A DNA stretch of 51,753 bases from JBCCMA01 sp045107005 (GCA_045107005.1 JBGCFP010000012.1:1-51753), one strand, 5' to 3'. Counted from the stretch's first letter, positions 8,617 to 17,891 are shown. Numbers and translations: made by a program. The notes: generated by a model from the sequence alone, not told the origin.

Positions 8617-8981
8617 GCTTTCGTTATCCCCTGCTTGAGACGCTGGTCTTGTTGGCCGGTTGGAAGCCGATGATCTCGATGTTACATGGCCCAAAAAACA
8701 CCCACAACAGCTCATCAGATCGGAATTTGATCCAGATGTTCGATTTATTTTTCGCGAATGCGGGGAATCCGGGCGAAACCGTAGGATCCGTGTAGCCCGT
8801 ATTTCGGTACGGCGCTATAAATCAGGGCACGCGCATTGGCGGCGTAACACGGTTTGGGCTGACCGGCGTGGAAAGGCTCTCACTTCGAGGGGGTCGTTTG
8901 AGAAGCCTGTAGCCGGTCATCCAACGCAGACAACGCCAGTGCGGCGCAACTCACAATAACTTTACATAAGGGTGCCCTGTC
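8617..8981. other. Intergenic region between divergent genes (365 bases)
   Basis: The region must hold the promoters of the minus-strand HTH-TM-TPR gene and the plus-strand secreted repeat protein. I see no ORF with coding character, no hairpin with a U-tract and no riboswitch I can name. The only notable sequence is CGCTATAAATCAGG at 8813-8826, listed separately. AAGGGTG just before ATG 8982 serves as ribosome-binding site. Confidence 0.5.
8813..8826 (+). promoter_or_regulatory. Shared promoter-like motif, copy 1
   Basis: CGCTATAAATCAGG lies about 155 bases before the start of the secreted repeat protein. Almost the same string, CGCTATAAATTCAGG, occurs at 27943-27957 before the other plus-strand TSP3/dockerin gene. 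The TATAAA core could be a -10 box; no -35 is evident. Two copies only, so this is suggestive. Confidence 0.3.
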
Positions 8982-11366
8982 ATGATCTATCGAGTGCTTA
9001 TTGCTCTGCTACTTATTGCTGGCGCGTGGGCCAGCAATGCCCAGACGGCGTTGCCAAACGGAGGGGTGGTTTCCGCCGCACTGTCCACCGCCGACGAGGT
9101 GGATACCTACAGTTTTTTTGCTCAGGCTGGCGACAGTGTGCAGATCCGCGTGGCGGATACGGACGCCGGGCTGGTGTTCCCGACCATCGATCTGATGGAT
9201 CCTAGCGGCACACAGATCGCGAGCGCGTCGAACGAGGCGGTCGCGTTTGTGCTGTGCGATGGGAGCGGCAGCTGCGCGATCAATCAGACCGGAACCTATA
9301 CGCTGAATGTCAGCAGTGGGCGGCCCGCCGAGACGGGCGGCTACGATGTGTATTTCACCAGCGCACCGAGCGCGCCGGCCGATGCCGTGCTCAACAATGG
9401 CGGTGTGGTGTCAGGGTTCATTGACCTTGGCGATATCGACGCGTTCGCGTTTGACGCACAGGCGGGCGACAGCGTCCAGATCCGTGTCGCCGATACCGAT
9501 GGCGGACTGCTGTTCCCCGTCGCCAGGCTCTACAACCCGGACGGGTCGCTGCTGGCAACCACATCAAACGAGAACGTCAGTTTGCTGTTGTGTGACGGCA
9601 GCGCCTCCTGTGCGTTGACTCAAAGTGGCACCTACACCTTGGTCGTCGACGATGGGCGCATCGCCTTCACTGGCAATTACGACGTACACTACACCAATAT
9701 TTCGGGCGTGAGCGTCGACGGCTCGCTGGTTAACGGCGGCTTTGTATCCGGTGACATCGACCTTGGCGATATTGACGCCTACCGCTTCGACGCCCAAGCC
9801 GGCGACAGCGTGCAAATTCGCGTGGCCGACACCGATGCGGGTCTGCTGTTTCCTGCCGCCAGACTCTACAATCCGGACGGCTCGCTGCTGGCTGAGATTT
9901 CAAATGAAAACGTGAGCTTGTTGCTGTGCGACGGCAGCGCAAGCTGCGTGTTGTCGCAAAGCGGTACTTACACACTGGTGGTTGACGATGGGCGCATTGC
10001 ATTCACCGGCAGCTACGATGTGCATTACACGAACATTGCCGGAGCGCAGGCCGACGGCATGCTGATCAACGGTGACAAGGTTTCCGGAGCCATCGATCTG
10101 GGCGACATCGACGCGTTTGTGTTCGACGCCCAAGCGGGCGACAGCGTGCAAATTCGCGTTGCCGATACCGATCAGGGTTTGTTTTTCCCGGCTGCGCGCT
10201 TGTACAACCCCGACGGTACGCTTCTGGCTAACAATGCGGCCGAAACGGTCACGCTGCTGCTGTGCGACGGCAGCGCCGGTTGCACGTTAGAGCAAACCGG
10301 CACGTTTACACTGGTCGTGGACGACGGACGCATCGCGCAAACCGGTGAGTACGATGTTTACCTGACGCAAGTGCCGGGAACGCTGTCTGACGGCGAGCTG
10401 GCCAACGGCGGCTTCGTGTCCGGCAATATCGAGCTTGGCGACATTGACGCTTACACGTTCGACGCAGTCGCTGGCGACAGCGTACACATTCGCGTAGCCG
10501 ATACCGATCGCGAACTGTTCTTCCCCGTAGCCCGCTTGTACAACCCTGACGGTTCATTGCTTGCGGCCAACTCGGCCGAAACCGTCGCACCGTTACTGTG
10601 TGATGGCAGTGGCGCTTGCGTTATCGAGCAAACCGGCACTTACACGCTGGTCGTGGACGACGGACGAATTGCGTTTACCGGCGAGTACGACGTGCACTTT
10701 GCCAAAATGCCGGGCGTGGCGACGGATGCGGTGCTGCAAAGTGGCGGTTTTGCCTACGGGACACTCGCTCTTGGCGACATCGACAGCTACACCATTTCTG
10801 CCCAAGCTGGCGACAGCGTTTCAATCCGCGTGACCGACACCGGCATTGGCTCGCTGTTGTTCCCGGTGGCGCGTTTGTTTGCCCCGGATGGCTCGCTCGT
10901 CGCGTCGGTCTCGAACGAATCGGTGACCAATCTGACGTGTGGCGGTTCCGCGTCTTGCGCCATCGATCAAACCGGCGACTACACGCTGGTCATCGATGAC
11001 GGGCGCGTGTCATTCACCGGCAGTTACGTCGTGGAACGTGATGTCGTCGAAAGTGCCTGTGTGCTGGGCACCGATTCCGACGGCGATCAGGTGCTCGACA
11101 ACTGCGACAACTGCCTGATTCTTGCCAACAGCGATCAGGTGGACGCGGATGATGACGGTACCGGAAACGCCTGCGATGCGGACTTTAACCAGGACTGCAT
11201 CGTGAACGTTGTCGATTTGGGCGCACTGCGCGCGGCGTTTTTCAGCGATGACCCAGTGATCGATCTGAACGGCGACGGCGTCGTGAACGTTGTGGATCTG
11301 GGTATCTTGCGCACCGTGTTCTTTACCCAGCCTGGGCCCTCGGGCGTGCCGTTCTGCGGCACCTAG
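8982..11366 (+). CDS. Secreted six-repeat beta-sandwich (PPC-like) protein with TSP3/dockerin-like C-terminal module
   Basis: A 794-residue exported protein. It starts with a signal peptide (residues 1-21, hydrophobic core VLIALLLIAGAW, likely cleavage after SNAQ). Six tandem repeats of 112 residues follow, each containing LGDIDAF.F.AQAGDSVQIRVADTD, LFP.ARLYNPDGSLLA, a Cys pair LLCDGSASC, and GTYTLVVDDGRIA.TGEYDVH. The AGDSV/Y.L.V pattern resembles bacterial pre-peptidase C-terminal (PPC) beta-sandwich domains. The two cysteines in each repeat probably form a disulfide. The C-terminus has one TSP3-type calcium repeat (DSDGDQVLDNCDNC), a two-half dockerin-like motif (NVVDLGALRAAFF and DLNGDGVVNVVDLGILRTVFF) and the tail QPGPSG. 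No catalytic residues are visible, so an adhesive or structural cell-surface role is inferred. Confidence 0.88.
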   Translation: MIYRVLIALLLIAGAWASNAQTALPNGGVVSAALSTADEVDTYSFFAQAGDSVQIRVADTDAGLVFPTIDLMDPSGTQIASASNEAVAFVLCDGSGSCAINQTGTYTLNVSSGRPAETGGYDVYFTSAPSAPADAVLNNGGVVSGFIDLGDIDAFAFDAQAGDSVQIRVADTDGGLLFPVARLYNPDGSLLATTSNENVSLLLCDGSASCALTQSGTYTLVVDDGRIAFTGNYDVHYTNISGVSVDGSLVNGGFVSGDIDLGDIDAYRFDAQAGDSVQIRVADTDAGLLFPAARLYNPDGSLLAEISNENVSLLLCDGSASCVLSQSGTYTLVVDDGRIAFTGSYDVHYTNIAGAQADGMLINGDKVSGAIDLGDIDAFVFDAQAGDSVQIRVADTDQGLFFPAARLYNPDGTLLANNAAETVTLLLCDGSAGCTLEQTGTFTLVVDDGRIAQTGEYDVYLTQVPGTLSDGELANGGFVSGNIELGDIDAYTFDAVAGDSVHIRVADTDRELFFPVARLYNPDGSLLAANSAETVAPLLCDGSGACVIEQTGTYTLVVDDGRIAFTGEYDVHFAKMPGVATDAVLQSGGFAYGTLALGDIDSYTISAQAGDSVSIRVTDTGIGSLLFPVARLFAPDGSLVASVSNESVTNLTCGGSASCAIDQTGDYTLVIDDGRVSFTGSYVVERDVVESACVLGTDSDGDQVLDNCDNCLILANSDQVDADDDGTGNACDADFNQDCIVNVVDLGALRAAFFSDDPVIDLNGDGVVNVVDLGILRTVFFTQPGPSGVPFCGT
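9048..11040 (+). repeat. Six in-frame tandem repeats with an exact 336-base period
   Basis: The segment coding for LGDID (or its equivalent) recurs at 9090, 9426, 9762, 10098, 10434 and 10770, exactly 336 bases apart each time. Copies 2-5 are the most alike, while copies 1 and 6 have diverged. The constant spacing with no indel shows tandem duplication under selection for an intact 112-residue unit. Confidence 0.92.
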
Positions 11367-11372
11367 TGCGTT

Positions 11373-11445
11373 AAAAAAAACCGCAGGAGCAGTACCTTTG
11401 CCGCGAAAGGGCAAGGAACTCGGCAAGGATGCCACTCCTGCGGTT
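11373..11445 (-). terminator. Rho-independent terminator for the minus-strand secreted-protein gene
   Basis: Read on the minus strand, an 11-bp perfect stem (aaccgcaggag 11379-11389 with ctcctgcggtt 11435-11445) ends in eight U residues (A run 11373-11380). The 45-base apex contains its own stem (ttgccg 11398-11403 with cggcaa 11421-11426). It lies about 80 bases downstream of the stop at 11527 and may also slow plus-strand transcripts of the gene ending at 11366. Confidence 0.8.
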
Positions 11446-11451
11446 GACCTG

Positions 11452-11527
11452 GCCTGACCTATTCACGAAATCCACGACAGACAAAGCATCTCATGCAAGA
11501 ATCGCAAATCTCATGAACAGGTCAGGC
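11452..11527. repeat. 9-bp inverted repeat flanking the end of the minus-strand gene
   Basis: gcctgacct (11452-11460) and aggtcaggc (11519-11527) form a perfect 9-bp inverted repeat around a 58-base AT-richer spacer. The right arm touches the stop codon of the minus-strand gene. Function unknown; it could be part of an extended 3' structure next to the terminator. Confidence 0.45.
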
Positions 11528-14439
11528 TAATTCGGGACGACGCAGAGGTTAAGTCTGCCGCTCGGTCCCGGTTGTCCAAAGAAGCCAGTTCGCAGCAAGC
11601 CCAGGTCGATGACGTTCACGACACCGTCCCCATTGAAATCGGCGTCCGGGTCAGCGGAGAAAAAGCGCGCGCGCAGCAGCCCAAGGTCGACCACGTTGAC
11701 CGTGCAGTCCTGCGACAAATCGTAATCGCACGCGTTGCCAATGTTGTCACCGTCGGTGTCTCGTTGATCGGCGTTGGCGATATCCAGGCAGTTGTCGTCG
11801 GCCGCCAATACGCCGTCACCGTCGCTATCGTCGTTGGTCGTCGCTGCTGCACCAAGTGTGGCCCACGCGGTTTCAATACCATCGGCGTTTCGAGCTCTGA
11901 TCCGATATGCGTAACTGCGATCAGGCAGCAAGCCGGTGTCTTCCCACAGCGGCACGTCCAGCCACGGTGAGGCCAGCTCGGTGGTGAGATTTTCGAACTG
12001 GTACTCGGTGTTGGATGAATTGCCATTCTCATTCGCCTGCACCGTGATGGACGTGTTTGAAACGTCCGTGAAACTGCCCAACGTCGGTACGGCCGCCAGC
12101 GTGTAAGCGCACTCGATTGGCGTGTAGAAGGTTTGGTTCAAGGCCTGATCGCGCGAGATCGCGTGGTAGCAATACTCATAGTTTGGTTGCAGGCCGGTGT
12201 TTTGATAGGCGGGCAATGCACCCCAGTCGCGAGTGACGCCACCGCTGCCACCGTTGGGGTTGCCGGCGAATGCAAACAGGTACTGCACGAGCCCGCCGCT
12301 GCCGTCTGTGGCGATCACCGTGGACATGGCCAGGGCGGACGGGCTGGTCGCGGCTGGCGGGTTCTGCCATACCAGTGGATTGGGCTGGGGCGCGTCTGCA
12401 TCAACAATGGTGAACGGGTCGGAGTAATGCAGGGCCGAATACTCGCTCGCCGCGTCGTCGAAGCTACCAACGATCACGCGGATGTCGTCACCCGGCAGTT
12501 CCGGGATTGCCCAGCTTAGCTGGCGCTGGGTCACCGGTAGCGCGTCGCTGATCTGGACGGGCAGCTCGCCGTCTTTCTGGTAGAACACGTAAATTTCGTC
12601 CGAGGCAGGAAGATTCTCAGCATCCCAGGTAATGAAATAGACGCCATCGCTGTCCAGCTCCTGATTCAACGCAGGCCCTGTCACGAACAGTTGTGGGCAA
12701 CCCCCTTCGCCATCGAAATCCAGCGCGGCAATACTGGTCTTCCACGACATCGGCCCGTTGGCCCATTCCATCGCCCCCCAGGCGTGGCCGCACGACCAAT
12801 CGTACGCCGCGCCGCTGTAGTCGCCCCACCGATTGCGCCCGTCATCGCTAAACCACGAGTAGGGGCTCGTGCCGCTGACCAGGGTTTCGCTGATTCCGCC
12901 GTTGTCGCTGGCGCGATTGTCGTAGAAGCGCACGAACCCGGACGCGTAGTTTGTTTGTGGCGTCAACAACGTCTCGTTGTCGGTCATCGTGCCGAATATG
13001 GCCAGAGTACCGTTCCGCGTGGAGCCCTCCAGGGTCAGTGCCGGATACGTCAGGAAGCGTCCTTCGCCGAGCCAGTACAGGTCATCCCAAACACGGGTGT
13101 TGGTGTCGGTATCCAGTTCGACGGTGAGCCAACCCGAAGCTTCTGGTGTTTGGGCAACGGCTGTGGTCAACGAAAACAACACGCGACCGTCCACGTAAAC
13201 GGCAGACGACGGTTTTGACTTGCCACCGTCGATGTCAGCGACGCTTTGGGGTTGGTCGATGTTGTTCGACATGGCGCCGTAGGGCGGAATTGAAATCTCG
13301 ACCGACGTCAGTGTCGGCGACCCGGCGCGATTGCCAGACAACCGGCTGAGCATGACGTGATCACCGAACATGGGATCGGTTGAGACGAAGAACGTTTCGC
13401 CATCGGCGTTTTGCGTATGCGCTTGCGCCGGCTGCAGTGCGTTGGCCTGCACGTCGTTACTCGGTCGGCGGATATCGTGAATGACGGCGCCGCCCACCGG
13501 CCCGCAGCTGGTCATCATCTCATCGGGAAAACTGTGGATGGCGGCACCGCGCAGTGAGTCGCTACCAAAAAACAGGTAATTGCCCGTCACGTAGACGCCA
13601 AACGCGTCGGTGCCTAGCCCTGCGAAGTCGATCCATGTGGGCGCCAATGCGCCCGATACCGTGGCATCGCGCGAGCGGATGCACCAATTGCCACGGGGAT
13701 CCGAGTCTTCTGACACGGCAATCCAATAGCCGGAGATTTCGCGGTCGTCGTCCTTGCCCAAAATCAGCATGACGAACTTCTGGTAGGTTGGATCGTAGAC
13801 GATGCGCGGATCGAAAAAATCGCCGTCAAACAAATTCGGCGTCTGGTTTTCGAGAAAGTTCTCGAACGTCCGATAGGCGCGCGTCGTGCCACCCAATTTG
13901 GAGAAGACGGTAAAACCGCTGTTCGCGACTTCGACCGCGTACTGGGGCCCCACGGCCAGGTGCGTGTCGGGCGGCCGGTTAAAAGTGTCGTTTGAGTCGA
14001 TGCCGTCGAACAGCTGATACACAGCGCCCGGTGCTCTGGTGGTGGTGGAACTCAAGTCGATGGTCGGTGGCTGAGACGTTGGCGGTTGTTGCGGTGGCGA
14101 ACTGATCCCGTCGTTTCCATCACCTTGAACGTGGGGTTTGGACTGTCGCGGGCGTACGCTCTGTTTGACGTCGCTGAGTCGAACCGTGTTGCCGGCCTTC
14201 AGCGATTGATCCATGACGACCGCCGTGGAAGGCACGTCGGGCACGGCGCGTTCGGCACGTGGACGTGGCGCCTCGATGGGCGGCCGATTGCCGTTTGGCA
14301 GCATGGATGGCGCGGGCACCAGTGTGCTTTCGGCGGCCAGTGCACGGCTTGCACCGTTAACGACAAAGAGTGTGGTGACAACCAACGTCAGTGCGATCAA
14401 TATCGCCGGACGTGGGCTGGTGGTGTGACTGGTGAACAT
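11527..14439 (-). CDS. Large secreted protein with beta-rich core, Fn3-like region and TSP3/dockerin-like tail
   Basis: About 970 residues. ATG 14439 is preceded by GGGAG and opens a good signal peptide (hydrophobic AILIALTLVVTTLFVVNGA, cleavage near ALAAES). An upstream in-frame ATG at 14577 would bury the signal. A Pro-rich linker is followed by a beta-rich, propeller-like region with repeated Trp, Tyr and Asp turns (DTHLAVGPQYAVEVANSGFTVF, DPRIVYDPTYQKFVML). Next come an Ig/Fn3-like part (VFYQKDGELPVQISDA) and another near NENGNSSNTEYQFENL. The end has a TSP3 repeat (DSDGDGVLAADDNCLDIANADQ), a dockerin-like pair (NVVDLGLLRARFF, DFNGDGVVNVIDLGLLRTGFF) and GQPGPSG. The enzymatic role, if any, is not recognisable. 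It faces the sigma factor/kinase operon across a divergent promoter region. Confidence 0.83.
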   Translation of the reverse strand: MFTSHTTSPRPAILIALTLVVTTLFVVNGASRALAAESTLVPAPSMLPNGNRPPIEAPRPRAERAVPDVPSTAVVMDQSLKAGNTVRLSDVKQSVRPRQSKPHVQGDGNDGISSPPQQPPTSQPPTIDLSSTTTRAPGAVYQLFDGIDSNDTFNRPPDTHLAVGPQYAVEVANSGFTVFSKLGGTTRAYRTFENFLENQTPNLFDGDFFDPRIVYDPTYQKFVMLILGKDDDREISGYWIAVSEDSDPRGNWCIRSRDATVSGALAPTWIDFAGLGTDAFGVYVTGNYLFFGSDSLRGAAIHSFPDEMMTSCGPVGGAVIHDIRRPSNDVQANALQPAQAHTQNADGETFFVSTDPMFGDHVMLSRLSGNRAGSPTLTSVEISIPPYGAMSNNIDQPQSVADIDGGKSKPSSAVYVDGRVLFSLTTAVAQTPEASGWLTVELDTDTNTRVWDDLYWLGEGRFLTYPALTLEGSTRNGTLAIFGTMTDNETLLTPQTNYASGFVRFYDNRASDNGGISETLVSGTSPYSWFSDDGRNRWGDYSGAAYDWSCGHAWGAMEWANGPMSWKTSIAALDFDGEGGCPQLFVTGPALNQELDSDGVYFITWDAENLPASDEIYVFYQKDGELPVQISDALPVTQRQLSWAIPELPGDDIRVIVGSFDDAASEYSALHYSDPFTIVDADAPQPNPLVWQNPPAATSPSALAMSTVIATDGSGGLVQYLFAFAGNPNGGSGGVTRDWGALPAYQNTGLQPNYEYCYHAISRDQALNQTFYTPIECAYTLAAVPTLGSFTDVSNTSITVQANENGNSSNTEYQFENLTTELASPWLDVPLWEDTGLLPDRSYAYRIRARNADGIETAWATLGAAATTNDDSDGDGVLAADDNCLDIANADQRDTDGDNIGNACDYDLSQDCTVNVVDLGLLRARFFSADPDADFNGDGVVNVIDLGLLRTGFFGQPGPSGRLNLCVVPN

Positions 14440-14627
14440 TCGTTTTCTCCCGTGATTTGCCGCAATTTTTTGTTCGGCTCCCGGACACAAACGCAAGACG
14501 GCTGGAAATTGGCTCACGGCCGGTGTGCCGCTGTTTGAGCCGGTTTGCGCCCGCTTTGCGTTGGTCAAAGCATGCAACCGCTACGCGCGCACCACTCACT
14601 CCTGGCTCGGCGAGAGTCAAATCCACC

Positions 14628-14633
14628 TATAAT
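14628..14633 (+). promoter_or_regulatory. Candidate -10 box of the sigma factor/kinase operon
   Basis: A perfect TATAAT (14628-14633) lies 40 bases before the sigma factor start at 14674. I could not find a matching -35 hexamer at 16-18 bases, so it may be an activator-dependent promoter or chance. Confidence 0.35.
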
Positions 14634-14673
14634 CGTCCGAGAACCGGCGATTCCACACGGGTGGGTGCACACG

Positions 14674-15237
14674 ATGCACGGCGCAAATGACATCACAGTA
14701 CTGCTGGCCGCGGCGTCAAGCGGCGACCAGCAAGCCAGCGACCAGCTGTTTCGGAGCGTCTATGGCGAGCTGCGCAAAATTGCGCGCGCGCATCGGCGTC
14801 GCTTCAGCGGTCATCACACGCTGAACACCACTGCGCTGATTCACGAGGCGTATCTGCGCCTTGCCGGGCCGGCCATGGATGACTACAACGACCGCACCCA
14901 TTTTTTTGCCACGGCGTCCAAAGCCATGCGCCAGATTCTGGTCAGCTATGCGCGCCGACTCACCGCTGCCAAGCGTGGCGGCTCGCAGCGCCCGGTGACG
15001 TTGACCGATGTTGCGCAGCTGGATCAGCGCACCTTCGACGATGTACTGGCCATCGACGAAGTGCTCAAGCGGCTCGAAGACGACAACCCGCGTCACTGCC
15101 GAATTTTCGAATGCCGTGTGTTTGGCGGCATGACCATTCGCGAAACCGCCGACGCCCTCGACATTTCGCCAGCGACCGTCAAGCGCGACTGGAGCGTGCT
15201 GAGCGCGTGGGTTTATCGCGAGGTCAATGCGCAGTGA
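14674..15237 (+). CDS. ECF-like RNA polymerase sigma factor
   Basis: A 187-residue sigma-70-family factor of the ECF-like type often found beside Ser/Thr kinases. Region 2 is visible as DQQASDQLFRSVYGELRKIARAHRR through HTLNTTALIHEAYLRLAG and THFFATASKAMRQILVSYARRLTAAKRGG. Region 4 is visible as EVLKRLEDDNPRHCRIFECRVFGGMTIRETADALDISPATVKRDW. I take ATG 14674 as the start, since the upstream in-frame extension to 14545 is not family-like. Its last bases overlap the kinase start (GTGA, 15234-15237), so the two are translationally coupled and the kinase most likely modulates this sigma factor. Its regulon is unknown; secreted proteins next to it are candidate targets. Confidence 0.9.
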   Translation: MHGANDITVLLAAASSGDQQASDQLFRSVYGELRKIARAHRRRFSGHHTLNTTALIHEAYLRLAGPAMDDYNDRTHFFATASKAMRQILVSYARRLTAAKRGGSQRPVTLTDVAQLDQRTFDDVLAIDEVLKRLEDDNPRHCRIFECRVFGGMTIRETADALDISPATVKRDWSVLSAWVYREVNAQ

Positions 15238-17705
15238 TTTCCAGGCAGGCGCAGGACATCTATTTACGCGCGGCCGAACAGGCGCCGGAGCGACGTCACA
15301 CTTTTGTGGCGGACTCATGCGGTGACGACACGGCGCTCAAAGAGGAAGTGTTGTCGCTGCTGGCTGTCGCCGGTGACGCCGATGATTACTTCGACTCCCT
15401 GTCTGGACGTATCGGCCTTGCGGCTCTGGCGAGCGATGATGAGCGTGTCCCAAGCGAGCCGATCGGTCCCTGGCGACTGATCCGGTTACTGGGTCGCGGA
15501 GGCATGGGCGCGGTATATCTGGCGGAGCGTATTGACGACCAGTACGAGCATCAGGTTGCCTTGAAGCTCCTGCCGATTGGCGTCGCGACCGATCAGGCGC
15601 GCGCCCGGTTTTTGAGCGAGCGTCAAATCCTGGCGCGGCTGGTTCACGACAACGTGGCGCGCTTGCTGGACGGCGGCGTAACCGACGACGGCAGTCCATG
15701 GTTTGTCATGGACTACGTCGACGGCGTGCCGATCGATGAGTATTGCAACACGCACCAGCTCGACGTGCGTGCGCGCTTGCGTTTGCTTCTGGACGTGGCC
15801 GATGCGGTTCAGTACGCGCACGGTTCGCTGATCGTTCACCGGGATTTGAAGCCCGGCAACGTTCTGGTGGAAGCCGGCGGTCGCGTGCGTCTGCTCGATT
15901 TTGGCATCGCCAAAGTGCTCGAACCACAGGGCAACGATTCGTCGCTGACGCAACTGGCGCAGCGACCGGTGACCCCGGCTTTTGCCAGCCCGGAGATGCT
16001 GCGCGGCGACCCGGTGGACGTAACCACAGACGTCTATTCACTGGGCGTACTCATGTATCTGCTGCTGGCAGAGCGCCTGCCGTTGTCCTACGAGGGCATG
16101 ACGCTCACCGCGATGCACGAGCATGCGGCGACCAGTGCGCCCATAGCCATTGGCCAGATTGACCGTGCCCTGTCTGGCGATCTTGAAGCCATTGTCACCC
16201 AGGCGCTTGGAAAAACGCCCGGCGAACGCTATCGCTCGGTTGAGAGTTTTGCCGCCGACATTCGCTGCTACTTAAATGATATGCCGGTGTCCGCCAAAGC
16301 CCCTTCAAATTACTACCGGGCGAGGAAGTTTGCGTCGCGTCATCGCTTTGGGCTGGCGTTCGCGGCGTTTGCGGTTGTCTCGCTGGCCACGCTCGCCGGC
16401 GGCGCCGTTTATTCGGCGGTGAAATCCAGACAGCAGGCTCAGCAGATCGCGCTTGAGCGAGACAAAGCCGAACACACCAAGGCTTTTTTACTCAGCATCT
16501 TCGAAGTGTCGGGACCCAATCAATCCAGGGGGGAGTCGATCACGGCCCTGGAACTGCTGGACGCCGGGACACAGAGAATAAAACGGGAGCTTGCCGATCA
16601 ACCGGCCGTACGCGCCGAGCTCACTCAAGCTATCGCGCAGGTCTATTTCGAACTGTCGGCATTCGATAAAGCAGAACCGCTGTTTGAAGAAGCGGGCGAG
16701 CTGTGGCGCGACCTGTCCAATGCCGATCTTGCGATCGCCCAGATCCTTGAAAAGCGCGCATCCATAGCCGATAGGCGCGGTGACTTTGAGATGGCTGAAG
16801 AGCTGGCGAGCGAAGCGGTGTTCGCCCATCGGGCGCTATCAAACGGTGACGATCTGGCGGGCGCTTTGGTCACGTTGGGGCGGATCAGGCAGCGTCGCGG
16901 TGAGTCGGAGGATGCGGAGGCGCTTTTTCGTGAGGCACTGAGCCGACACAGGGAACTTCATGGTACCGATCATCCGTCGGTGGCGCGCGACCTGACGCAT
17001 CTTGGCGCGGTGTTGATGCAGCGCGGCGACTACGTGCAGGCGGAAAGCGTCATTCGTCAGGGCATTGCGATTCGTCGCGAGGTTTATGGTGATGTGCATA
17101 CCAGCTTGATTGATAGTCTGCACAACCTTGCGCAAGTGCTGAACTTTCAGTCCCGACATGACGAGGCGCGAGTGCAGATTGAGTGGGCTCTGGACATCAG
17201 CGAGACGCTGCTGCCTGATGGAGACAGCAATGCGTTCTATCTGTGGAGCGCGCTGGCCGACACGCATCGTAAAATGGGCGATCTTGATCTGGCAGAACGT
17301 CACTTCCGCACTTCGCTTGACGTGCTTCGGCGTCACTACGAAGCCGAGCATCCCGAGACAGCCATGGTGTTGGCCCAGTTGGGTCGCATTGCATTACAGC
17401 GCGGCGACGCCGCGGCCGCGGAACCGCTGCTTCGGGAAGGGATAGGTATGGTTCAGCGCGCTAACCCAGGACACCCCTTCCTGCCGGACATGCGCATCAC
17501 CCTCGGCCAGAGCCTGATGCAACTGGCGCGCTATGAGCAGGCCGCCAAAATCATCGAGCAGAGTTTTGCGTCACTCGCAGAAAATCTCGGTTCCGAGCAT
17601 CCGCGAACGCAGTTCGCGGTCAAGAATCTGGTGGCGCTTTACGAGGCTTCGGGTGACAGCAGCCGGGCCGAGTTTTATCGAGTGAAGCAAAGCACTGAGC
17701 GCTAG
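15234..17705 (+). CDS. Transmembrane Ser/Thr protein kinase with C-terminal TPR array
   Basis: An 823-residue kinase starting at GTG 15234, overlapping the sigma factor stop by four bases. A helical N-terminal part (1-75) precedes a complete Hanks-type kinase domain: glycine loop LGRGGMGAVY (about 86-95), ATP lysine in VALKLL (Lys111), catalytic loop HRDLKPGN (202-209), DFG (222-224), the SPEM loop and GERYRSVESFAADIR at the domain end. One TM helix (FGLAFAAFAVVSLATLAGGAVY) follows near residues 370-392. The outer part then has TPR-like repeats of the kinesin-light-chain type (HPSVARDLTHLGAVLMQRGDY, TAMVLAQLGRIALQRGDA). The protein should sense an envelope signal through the TPRs and phosphorylate cytoplasmic partners, most simply the coupled sigma factor. 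Confidence 0.92.
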   Translation: MISRQAQDIYLRAAEQAPERRHTFVADSCGDDTALKEEVLSLLAVAGDADDYFDSLSGRIGLAALASDDERVPSEPIGPWRLIRLLGRGGMGAVYLAERIDDQYEHQVALKLLPIGVATDQARARFLSERQILARLVHDNVARLLDGGVTDDGSPWFVMDYVDGVPIDEYCNTHQLDVRARLRLLLDVADAVQYAHGSLIVHRDLKPGNVLVEAGGRVRLLDFGIAKVLEPQGNDSSLTQLAQRPVTPAFASPEMLRGDPVDVTTDVYSLGVLMYLLLAERLPLSYEGMTLTAMHEHAATSAPIAIGQIDRALSGDLEAIVTQALGKTPGERYRSVESFAADIRCYLNDMPVSAKAPSNYYRARKFASRHRFGLAFAAFAVVSLATLAGGAVYSAVKSRQQAQQIALERDKAEHTKAFLLSIFEVSGPNQSRGESITALELLDAGTQRIKRELADQPAVRAELTQAIAQVYFELSAFDKAEPLFEEAGELWRDLSNADLAIAQILEKRASIADRRGDFEMAEELASEAVFAHRALSNGDDLAGALVTLGRIRQRRGESEDAEALFREALSRHRELHGTDHPSVARDLTHLGAVLMQRGDYVQAESVIRQGIAIRREVYGDVHTSLIDSLHNLAQVLNFQSRHDEARVQIEWALDISETLLPDGDSNAFYLWSALADTHRKMGDLDLAERHFRTSLDVLRRHYEAEHPETAMVLAQLGRIALQRGDAAAAEPLLREGIGMVQRANPGHPFLPDMRITLGQSLMQLARYEQAAKIIEQSFASLAENLGSEHPRTQFAVKNLVALYEASGDSSRAEFYRVKQSTER

Positions 17706-17793
17706 CGAATCGGTCGAAAGCGCTGCCAACTCTGGATGAAGCCCGATCTCGGCGTCCAGCAAGCTCGTCGAATATCTCAAAAATTGTTGCAAT

Positions 17794-17809
17794 ACTTAAA
17801 ATTTTAAGT
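17794..17809. promoter_or_regulatory. 16-bp perfect AT-rich palindrome, probable operator
   Basis: ACTTAAAATTTTAAGT is an exact 16-bp palindrome, 83 bases before the MDR dehydrogenase start. AT-rich symmetric sites of this kind are common operators in GC-rich genomes. No regulator gene is adjacent, so the binding protein is unknown. Confidence 0.45.
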
Positions 17810-17891
17810 GATGGTGGTGTCGCGTGCGTGATAGGGCTCCAGCCATCGCGCCCTGTTCAACGGCCGACCAACGAGCGTGAGAGTCAAATCA

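Noticed and set aside
8617..8981. Cyclic-di-GMP riboswitch before the repeat protein
   Set aside because: I looked for the conserved core and paired arms and could not match them.
9048..11040. Regular direct repeats considered as a CRISPR-like array
   Set aside because: The period is 336 bases, the repeats are in-frame coding units of a secreted protein and there are no short repeats with unique spacers.
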